DNA of 19,827 nt. Origin: an uncultured Collinsella sp. Lineage in GTDB: Bacteria; Actinomycetota; Coriobacteriia; Coriobacteriales; Coriobacteriaceae. This document shows positions 8,472 through 13,898 of this stretch, in pieces; within the stretch, counting starts at the first letter, position 1, and each line of letters opens with the position of its first letter. The notes below the pieces were generated by a model, which did not search any database, was not told where the DNA came from, and saw only the letters and a list, made by a program, of their open reading frames with translations. Made by a program: the position numbers and the translations under genes. The stretch lies in assembly GCA_902492545.1 (NCBI GenBank), contig CABULX010000031.1, positions 1 to 19,827 of the forward strand. Direction: 5' to 3'.

Positions 8472-8522
8472 AGCGTATCTGCTGGATGTTGCCGGCGGTA
8501 GTGCCGTTTGGAGGGCAAAATG
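8472..8522 (-). promoter_or_regulatory. Promoter region of paralog 2 with shared upstream element
   Basis: On the minus strand the 24-bp element (8499-8522) is followed after exactly 20 bp by ATACGCT (8472-8478), and the ATG is 40 bp beyond. The region is intact even though the gene it serves is broken, and is nearly identical to the region before paralog 3. Confidence 0.6.
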
Positions 8523-8576
8523 GCCAAAATGGGGGAGAAATAGGCCGCACGCCGGCGCAGGGACCGGCGCTAAAAG

Positions 8577-8611
8577 AAAAGCGCGGGGCCGCATGGCGAC
8601 TCCGCGCTTTA
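8577..8611 (-). terminator. Terminator copy between paralogs 3 and 2
   Basis: AAAGCGCGG (8578-8586) and CCGCGCTTT (8602-8610) form a 9-bp stem. On the minus strand a T-rich tail (TTTTCTTTTA) follows. It is a copy of the purine-permease terminator at 10623-10657 carried by the duplication. It would now end transcripts of paralog 3. Confidence 0.8.
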
Positions 8612-8636
8612 TTGTTCAGCTTTTGCAGCCTTGCCC

Positions 8637-8681
8637 TTACGCTACGAAGAAGTAGACGAGGAAGGCAAGGGCCGCGATCCA
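8637..8681 (-). pseudogene. Remnant of the 3' end of the AzgA-type purine permease gene
   Basis: On the minus strand this stretch reads WIAALAFLVYFFVA and a stop, exactly the C-terminus of the permease encoded at 10684-11994. DNA identity between 8641-8682 and 10688-10729 is broken at one base only (8673). It stops abruptly at 8682, and the 3' flank of paralog 3 begins within about 20 bp. It is a duplication scar, not a gene. Confidence 0.9.
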
Positions 8682-8703
8682 CCCGTCCCGTGCGAAAAAG
8701 TGT

Positions 8704-10476
8704 TTACGAGCGCTTGCGGCTCACCACGGCGCCTGCGGCGATGGCAGCTGTTCCCGCAAGGGCGGCTGCCAAGATGGCTGCGCTCGAGGCGTCGCCGGTT
8801 GCTGCGAGCTTGCCGGTGGTCTTGGCTCCCGTGGCTGCAAATGCAACGGTCTTGGTCGTCTTCGTGCCCTCGGACTTGGAACCCTCGGGCTTGGTCTCGC
8901 CGGGCTTCTCCTCGGGCTTGGTCTCCTCGGACGGTGCGATGACGGCTTTCTTGGCGATGACATCGTCGTAGGGAGAATCAATCACGGCGTCGCCCGTGCC
9001 AATGACTTGGCCTGCCTCGTACATGATGCCGTTACTGAGCTCTTCTTTGTAGCGATAGTCAATGACTTTGCCGCCTTCAGGCGTCAGGATGCTGGTGCCT
9101 TCGATTTCGATGGTGCCGATCGCCTTGCCGTCCGCGCTCATGGCAAGGGCGAAGATCGCCGCCGTGTCTCCCTCGGCCGTGACCTTACTGCGGACGATGG
9201 AGATGGTCGCAGGCGTGATGCCCTTCTCGGTCTGGGCGAAGATGCCGATGTTCACGCCCCTGCGCTCAGGGGTCATCTCGCCATCCTGGTCTGTACTGTA
9301 GCAGTCGGGACCGTCGCCACCGATTTCGGCATAGCGGGCTATAGCCTTGACAACGGAGTCACTAATGTAGATGTGGCCACCCGCTTCGTTGGGGTCGTAG
9401 TTTCTGGTGAAAATCGCAGTCGAGAATTTGCCCTCTGCGAGCGCATCCACAGTCGAGCCGTTCTTGATGACGATGTCGTCCTCATCGGTGAAGAGTGCGC
9501 TGACTTCCCCGCCATCTGAGCTTGCGCGGACCGTCACGGTCGCGCCATCGAGCGTGATGCCCTTGTAGACATAGATGCCATACCCAACGCCACTTGCGTT
9601 GAGGGAAGCGTTCGTGACCGTGAGGCTGTTTTTACCGTCGATGGCGGCGTCTTCCTCGGAGCTTGCCTTGACCTGGCTGCCACCCGAGATCTCGATGTTG
9701 CCGTCGGCCCAAATCGCATTGTCTTTGATAGAGCTTGCCTCTACCTTGCCGCCGCCCTTTATGATGAGGCTCTCGTTAGCATCGATACCCTGATCCTCGG
9801 TGGCCTTGGCGGTGACGGTTCCGCTGTTGTCGATCGTGATGTTGCCGTCGGCCCTGATGCCATCCGAATCGCCCGTGGCGTTAACGTTTCCCGAGCCCTT
9901 GATGGTGACATCGCCCCCGGCATCGATGGCATCGTGCTCGGTGCTTGTGGCGTTGACAGTGCCAGCGCCGTCGATGTTGATGTTGCCGACGGAAGTGATG
10001 GCGTCACGAGAAGATGTCACGTTGAGCGTGCTGGAAGCGTCGCCCTGAATATTAAGCTCGGCGTTCTCGTTCGCGCCATCCTTAACCTTGATGCCGCGGC
10101 CGTCGTCGTTAGTGACGGTGTTGTTGCCCTCGTAGCTCACGTTGAGCTTGCCCGCTGCCTCGATCGCGCCGCCGTCATAGCCGTTGAGCTTCATATCGTC
10201 GGCGCCGTCCCAGCTCCAGGTGCCGGCCTCGTCGCCCGCCGCGATGCCGGCGTTGTACTGGGTGCCGCCGACGTCCACCCACTCCGCCGCGAGCGAGACG
10301 CTCGGCATGAGCAGCGAGCTCACCGTGAGCGCGCAGGCCAGGCCGCAGACGATGCGGCGTGTCACGCGACGCCAGCTGCCGTGTGCGAGCAACGTGCGAC
10401 GGCGCACGTCGGGCTCGGCAAAATGGGCTCCAGAGGTTTTGTCATTGCGCTTGGGGGTCGTGAACAAGGCGGCCAT
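8704..10476 (-). CDS. Secreted, cell-wall-anchored beta-helix surface protein (paralog 3, intact)
   Basis: 590 residues. ATG 10474-10476 is chosen because GGGAG precedes it at normal spacing and it aligns with the starts of paralogs 1 and 2. The longer open frame upstream (to 10590) runs through the promoter. Residues 1-64 are a long signal sequence with a basic WRRVTRRIV stretch, core CGLACALTVSSLLM and cleavage after SLAA. The body carries at least eight repeats of about 20 residues in the style of GNINIDGAGTVNATS and DVTIKGSGNVNATG, rich in Asn, Asp, Ser, Thr and Gly, which predicts a parallel beta-helix. A Lys/Pro/Glu-rich wall-spanning spacer follows, then LAATGD, a hydrophobic helix and SRKRS, an LAXTG-type sorting signal. 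It is longer than paralog 1, with extra repeats and spacer. The likely role is surface binding or adhesion; no catalytic motif is visible. Confidence 0.87.
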   Translation of the reverse strand: MAALFTTPKRNDKTSGAHFAEPDVRRRTLLAHGSWRRVTRRIVCGLACALTVSSLLMPSVSLAAEWVDVGGTQYNAGIAAGDEAGTWSWDGADDMKLNGYDGGAIEAAGKLNVSYEGNNTVTNDDGRGIKVKDGANENAELNIQGDASSTLNVTSSRDAITSVGNINIDGAGTVNATSTEHDAIDAGGDVTIKGSGNVNATGDSDGIRADGNITIDNSGTVTAKATEDQGIDANESLIIKGGGKVEASSIKDNAIWADGNIEISGGSQVKASSEEDAAIDGKNSLTVTNASLNASGVGYGIYVYKGITLDGATVTVRASSDGGEVSALFTDEDDIVIKNGSTVDALAEGKFSTAIFTRNYDPNEAGGHIYISDSVVKAIARYAEIGGDGPDCYSTDQDGEMTPERRGVNIGIFAQTEKGITPATISIVRSKVTAEGDTAAIFALAMSADGKAIGTIEIEGTSILTPEGGKVIDYRYKEELSNGIMYEAGQVIGTGDAVIDSPYDDVIAKKAVIAPSEETKPEEKPGETKPEGSKSEGTKTTKTVAFAATGAKTTGKLAATGDASSAAILAAALAGTAAIAAGAVVSRKRS

Positions 10477-10515
10477 GGTTACTCCCATCCTCATAGGGCC
10501 TATGCGATTACGCCC

Positions 10516-10566
10516 AGCATATCTGCAGGATGTAGCCGGCGGTAGTGCCGTTTGGAGGGCAAAATG
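10516..10566 (-). promoter_or_regulatory. Promoter region of paralog 3 with shared upstream element
   Basis: The 24-bp element (10543-10566 on the minus strand) is followed after exactly 20 bp by ATATGCT (10516-10522), and the ATG lies 40 bp beyond. It contains TATGCT, a good -10, without a normal -35. The shared element covers the place of the -35 and above, as expected for an activator site or an alternative sigma factor. Confidence 0.6.
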
Positions 10567-10622
10567 TCCAAAACTTGGGAAGCAATACATCGCGCGTACG
10601 TGCGTTGCCTGGCTTTAAAAGC

Positions 10623-10662
10623 AAAGCGCGGAGCCGCTCGATGCGACTCCGCGCTTTGGTGT
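10623..10662 (-). terminator. Rho-independent terminator of the purine permease gene
   Basis: AAAGCGCGGAGCCGC (10623-10637) and GCGACTCCGCGCTTT (10643-10657) pair over 15 bp with one wobble-type position and a 5-nt loop. On the minus strand a T-rich tail (TTTGCTTTTAAA) follows. It is 27 bp beyond the permease stop. Confidence 0.88.
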
Positions 10663-10683
10663 TCTGCTTTGGCAGCTTTGCCG

Positions 10684-11994
10684 CTACGCTACGAAGAAGT
10701 AGACGAGGAAGGCAAGGGCTGCGATCCACATGAGCGGCTTGATCTTGGAGGCCTCGCCCTTAAAGAGCGTGACGATCACGTAGGCGATAAAGCCCAGGCC
10801 AATGCCGGCAGAGATGGAGTAGGTGAAGGGCACGCCGGCGACAATCATGAACGCCGGGAAACCCTGCGACACGTCGGACCAGTCGATCTCGGAGGCCTCG
10901 CTCATCATGAGGTAGCCGACGTAGACCAGAGCACCGCAGGTGGCGGCGCTGGAAACGATGGTGACGATGGGGGAGAAGAACGCGGCGAGAATGAACAGCA
11001 CGCCGGTGGTGACGGAGGTGAGGCCCGTGCGGCCACCGTCGGCAGCACCAGAGGTGGACTCGACGAAGGTGGTGATAGAGGAGACGCCCATGAAACCGCC
11101 CACAGCAGCGGCGGCGGAGTCGACGATCAGAATCTCCTTGATATTCTCGACGTTGCCGTCGTCGGTGAGGAACTCGCCCTGCTTGGCCACGGCCATCGCG
11201 GTGCCCATGGTGTCGAAGAAGTCACTCATGAGCAACGAGAACGAGATGACGAGGAGCGCGGGGTCGGTAAGGACCTTGACGATGGCAGGCACGCCGCCGG
11301 CGTCGGCGATGGGGCCACCGATGCTCGAGAAGTCGAGCGGGGCGATGATACCGGTCGGAGCCTGGGTCACACCTAGGGGGATACCGGCGATGACGGCGAC
11401 GACGATGCCGATGAGCAGCGAGCCGGGGACGTTGCGGCAGGCGAGGGCGACCGTCACCAGGATGGAGATGATGCCGACGATGAAGGTGGGGGAGGTGATG
11501 TCGCCCAGACCGACGAGTGCACCGGCGCCAGCGGTGATAATGCCGGCATCGCACAGGCCAATCATGGCGATGAACAGGCCCAGACCCACCGAGATGGCGT
11601 GACGCAGGACAACCGGGATGGCGTCCATGATGGCCTCGCGCAGGCCACAAAGCACGAGCAGCAAGATGACGACGCCCTCAAGGAAGATGACGCTCATGGC
11701 CACGTGCCAGTCACCGCCGCAGACGGTGGTGGTGATTCCAGCGATCATCGCGTTGACGCCTAAGCCCGACGCGCAGGCGAGCGGGCGGTTGGCGAAGATG
11801 CCCATGCAGATGGTCATGATGCCGGCGCCCAGGCAGGTGGCGCAGGCGAGCGCTCCCGCATCGATGCCGGCGCCCGAGAGCACCGCAGGGTTGACGGCGA
11901 TGATGTAGGCCATCGCCAGGAATGTTGTCAGTCCAGCGCGAAGTTCGGTCCCGATTGTGGACTTGCGCTCACTGACGTGAAAAAGTTCGTCCAT
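10684..11994 (-). CDS. Guanine/hypoxanthine (purine) permease, NCS2 family, AzgA/PbuG type
   Basis: 436 residues with a dense series of hydrophobic segments. It takes up purine bases (guanine, hypoxanthine or adenine) by proton symport. Hallmarks of the AzgA branch: TFLAMAYIIAVNPAVLSGAG (24-43), ACASGLGVNAMIA (73-85), FFDTMGT (259-265), and VESTSGAADGGRTGLTS (311-327), which matches the conserved ESxxGxxxGGRTGLT signature. ATG 11992-11994 is preferred over an in-frame upstream ATG because AAGGAAAGGG lies 5 nt before it. A TATAGT (minus strand, 12050-12055) is a possible -10. I see no purine riboswitch in the 190-bp leader and divergent region. Its last 14 codons are duplicated at 8637-8681. 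Which purine is preferred cannot be told. Confidence 0.9.
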   Translation of the reverse strand: MDELFHVSERKSTIGTELRAGLTTFLAMAYIIAVNPAVLSGAGIDAGALACATCLGAGIMTICMGIFANRPLACASGLGVNAMIAGITTTVCGGDWHVAMSVIFLEGVVILLLVLCGLREAIMDAIPVVLRHAISVGLGLFIAMIGLCDAGIITAGAGALVGLGDITSPTFIVGIISILVTVALACRNVPGSLLIGIVVAVIAGIPLGVTQAPTGIIAPLDFSSIGGPIADAGGVPAIVKVLTDPALLVISFSLLMSDFFDTMGTAMAVAKQGEFLTDDGNVENIKEILIVDSAAAAVGGFMGVSSITTFVESTSGAADGGRTGLTSVTTGVLFILAAFFSPIVTIVSSAATCGALVYVGYLMMSEASEIDWSDVSQGFPAFMIVAGVPFTYSISAGIGLGFIAYVIVTLFKGEASKIKPLMWIAALAFLVYFFVA

Positions 11995-12049
11995 GCATAC
12001 CCTTTCCTTGTTCGGCCCCGAGTTTAGGCCGATTGACACGAACTCAACT

Positions 12050-12154
12050 ACTATATCGCCTTTGAAAGATTGATGTTTCTCGCATGTTGATGTTCGGCGC
12101 TTTGTAGCAGACGGACGGTATTTTTCGCATGAAAATGAGTGGGTACCGTATACT
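12050..12154. promoter_or_regulatory. Divergent promoter region, purine permease / deformylase-like gene
   Basis: TATAGT on the minus strand (12050-12055) faces the permease and TATACT on the plus strand (12149-12154) faces the deformylase-like gene, about 34 bp before its ATG. Neither has a clear -35 at 17 bp, so both are tentative. Confidence 0.35.
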
Positions 12155-12187
12155 TAAGCAGTTACAACGACCCCTATGGAGGAACGT

Positions 12188-12607
12188 ATGATTAAAGAGC
12201 TCTGCCACGACGAGGCTATTCTGTCCCAGCGTTGCGAGGTCGCGACCGTCGAGGACGAGTCGGTGGCACAGGACCTGATCGATACCATCAAGTCGCTCGA
12301 CGATGCCGGCTGCCTTGCCGCCAACCAGATCGGCGTCACCAAGAAGGTCTGCGTCTATCTGGACGACGCCGGCGAGCCCCATGTGCTCTACAACCCCCGT
12401 CTGGTGTTTGGCCTGGGTGCCAGCAAGATGGAGGAGAGCTGCCTGACGCACGAGGAGGTCACCAAGTCCACGCGCTACATCAAGTGCAAGGTTGCCTTTG
12501 ACCAGATCGTCGACGGCAAGATGAAGGAGTGCCGCCGCGACTACGCGGGCTTTGAGGCACAGATGATCCAGCATATGATCGATCACTGTCTTGGAAAGTT
12601 GGTCTAA
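12188..12607 (+). CDS. Peptide-deformylase-like protein with altered HEXXH motif
   Basis: 139 residues, similar in length to the short second deformylases of clostridia. Deformylase removes the formyl group from nascent N-terminal Met using a metal held by one Cys and two His. Motif 1 is GCLAANQIG (41-49), close to GxGxAAxQ. Motif 2 is EESCLT (83-87 region) with the metal ligand Cys85, where EGCLS is usual. Motif 3 is QHMIDH (128-133): the ligands His129 and His133 remain, but the catalytic Glu of HEXDH is Met130 (codon ATG). The fold and metal site therefore look kept while the general acid/base is lost, so normal activity is doubtful. ATG 12188 has GGAGGAA (12178-12184) just before it. The stop codon lies inside a large inverted repeat. 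A catalytically normal deformylase would be expected elsewhere in the genome. Confidence 0.8.
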   Translation: MIKELCHDEAILSQRCEVATVEDESVAQDLIDTIKSLDDAGCLAANQIGVTKKVCVYLDDAGEPHVLYNPRLVFGLGASKMEESCLTHEEVTKSTRYIKCKVAFDQIVDGKMKECRRDYAGFEAQMIQHMIDHCLGKLV

Positions 12608-12710
12608 GGGGACCAAAGCACCGCACCTTGCCGCTCAATCGTCGCTCGCGTACCTTAAGTACGCTTCGCTCCTCTTTCGTGGCAATCTGCGGCACTTTGA
12701 CCCCTTAGAC
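12602..12710. repeat. 109-bp inverted-repeat element overlapping the end of the deformylase-like gene
   Basis: GTCTAAGGGG at 12602-12611 and CCCCTTAGAC at 12701-12710 are perfect complements. Inside them CAAAG, CCGCA and TTGCC blocks pair with the other arm, so about 30 bp per arm match with a few mismatches and one bulge. The tip has GCGTAC (12648-12653) against GTACGC (12659-12664). All three pairings share one centre at 12656, which argues for one large hairpin and not chance. The left arm contains the stop codon of the deformylase-like gene. It could be a MITE-like or REP-type repeat, or a structured RNA. Confidence 0.7.
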
Positions 12711-12752
12711 GACCTGCGGGGTTAACTTGGTTGAGTTTATCCTGTTTGAATA

Positions 12753-12793
12753 GTCCGGGCGTGACATTGTTGTCATGTCCGGGCTTTTGTGTT
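12753..12793 (+). terminator. Rho-independent terminator
   Basis: 12753-12766 pairs with 12771-12784 over 14 positions (several G-U) around a TTGT loop, followed by TTTTGTGTTT. It lies 145 bp after the deformylase-like stop and 60 bp before the next gene, so the large inverted repeat is probably transcribed between the two. Confidence 0.75.
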
Positions 12794-12851
12794 TAGCGCC
12801 TTTTTGTTTGGAGACAATGAAATTAGCAAGAACGTAAAGCTAGGAGGCGCT

Positions 12852-13817
12852 ATGTGTACGAGTATTCGATTTACCGATAATTCTGGCCACATGTATCTGG
12901 GCCGCAATCTCGACTGGAGCTTTGACTACGGCCAACAGGTTCGCGTGATGCCGTGCGGGTTTCACATTCCGTATTCGTTTATCGACGACGCAACAGCGGC
13001 GCACGCGGTGATCGGTATGTGCATCGATTACAGGAACTACCCTATGTTCTTCGATTGCGGCAACGATGCGGGCCTGGCTGTGGCGGGGCTCAACTTTCCC
13101 GGCTATGCCGAGTATGCCGAGGGCCCTGTCGACGGCAAGACCAATATCGCGGCCTATGAGTTTCCCCTGTGGGTGGCAGCGACGTTCTCGACGGTCGATG
13201 AGGTCGAGGCCGCGCTGCGCGACACGGTGATTGTCGCCAAATCTGCCGGAGAGGGGCTGGGCGTGTCACTGCTCCATTGGATTATCGGCGACAGCCAGCG
13301 CAGCATCGTGGTCGAGATGATGGCTGACGGCCTGCATGTATACGACGATCCGGTCGACACCCTTGCCAATCAGCCGACCTTCCCGTGGCATATGGAAAAC
13401 CTACGCACCTATATCACCGCCACAAGCGATTTTCCGCAAACGGCGACGTGGCGTGGCGCCGAGCTTAAGCCCTATGGAGCCGGTGCCGGCATGCGCGGCA
13501 TTCCGGGCGATTGCTATTCGCCGAGCCGTTTTGTAAAGGCGGCGTACCTCAATGCCAATTACCCGCAAAAGGAGAGCGAGACCGAAAACGTCGTTCGCAT
13601 GTTCCGCTCGCTCGAGGGCGTGGTGATGATCGAGGGAGCGTCCAGGATGGGCGATGGCAAGTTCGAGAAGACTATCTACACCGGATGCTTTAGCGCGCGC
13701 ACGGGCAATTATTACTACGCGATGTATGGGGATCCGTCGATTCGCTACGTGAGCCTGATGGATGCCGAGGGCGCAAGCCCCGATAGGCTCGTGGTTCCCG
13801 AGCCGCGTCGTTCGTAG
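12852..13817 (+). CDS. bsh: Choloylglycine hydrolase family protein, probable bile salt hydrolase
   Basis: 321 residues, the usual length. The enzyme is an N-terminal-nucleophile hydrolase that cuts the amide bond of glycine- or taurine-conjugated bile acids in the gut. ATG 12852 (TAGGAGG at 12841-12847) puts the nucleophile at Cys2, exposed after Met removal. The other conserved residues are present: Arg18 and Asp21 in GRNLDWS, Asn81 in AGLNFPGYA, Asn173 in LANQPTFPWH, and Arg226 in PGDCYSPSRFVKAA. Asn81, where penicillin V acylases usually have Tyr, favours bile salts over penicillin V. There is no signal peptide, as is normal for this cytoplasmic enzyme. The upstream terminator makes it a separate transcription unit. 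Preference for taurine or glycine conjugates is not predicted. Confidence 0.88.
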   Translation: MCTSIRFTDNSGHMYLGRNLDWSFDYGQQVRVMPCGFHIPYSFIDDATAAHAVIGMCIDYRNYPMFFDCGNDAGLAVAGLNFPGYAEYAEGPVDGKTNIAAYEFPLWVAATFSTVDEVEAALRDTVIVAKSAGEGLGVSLLHWIIGDSQRSIVVEMMADGLHVYDDPVDTLANQPTFPWHMENLRTYITATSDFPQTATWRGAELKPYGAGAGMRGIPGDCYSPSRFVKAAYLNANYPQKESETENVVRMFRSLEGVVMIEGASRMGDGKFEKTIYTGCFSARTGNYYYAMYGDPSIRYVSLMDAEGASPDRLVVPEPRRS

Positions 13818-13840
13818 CTCACTGGTCCGTTGCGACATAA

Positions 13841-13876
13841 AACGGCCTCGCACCTCTTATGAGATGCGAGGCCGTT
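13841..13876 (-). terminator. Terminator between convergent bile salt hydrolase and potassium transporter genes
   Basis: AACGGCCTCGCACCTC (13841-13856) and GAGATGCGAGGCCGTT (13861-13876) pair over 16 positions with one mismatch and a TTAT loop. On the minus strand a TTTTATG tail follows, so it mainly ends the kup transcript. It may also act on the plus strand, where the tail is poor. Confidence 0.85.
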
Positions 13877-13898
13877 GTCGTCAATGGCTGGTGGCGTG

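Larger units (their letters stand above)
8432..8682. repeat. Duplicated block, copy A (permease tail, terminator, promoter)
   Basis: This block matches 10476-10729 from the start codon of the surface-protein gene back through its promoter, the terminator and the last permease codons. Near the scar the offset is 2047 bp, about the length of one duplication unit (surface-protein gene plus this flank). Confidence 0.85.
10476..10729. repeat. Duplicated block, copy B (original permease tail, terminator, promoter)
   Basis: Probable parent of the block at 8432-8682. Here the permease 3' end belongs to a complete gene. The two blocks differ by a few substitutions and a net 3-bp length change. Confidence 0.8.

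Noticed and set aside
6648..10476. The repetitive look of the surface-protein genes as a CRISPR array or satellite repeat
   Set aside because: The repeats are in phase with the coding frame, about 60 bp, diverged, and give beta-helix rungs of about 20 residues. There are no identical repeats with unique spacers.
10477..10590. Longer N-terminus for surface-protein paralog 3 (and likewise 8433-8594 for paralog 2), where the added peptides look alike
   Set aside because: The similarity comes from duplicated promoter DNA. The start with GGGAG and alignment to paralog 1 lies downstream at 10476 and 8432.
4379..11994. The two nucleobase permeases as parts of one salvage operon or transporter pair
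   Set aside because: They are on opposite strands, 5 kb apart, from different NCS2 branches, and separated by terminators. Their presence in one window is probably coincidence.
11995..12187. Purine riboswitch upstream of the purine permease
   Set aside because: No three-way junction or conserved loop sequences were found; only a weak 6-bp stem (12012-12032) is present.
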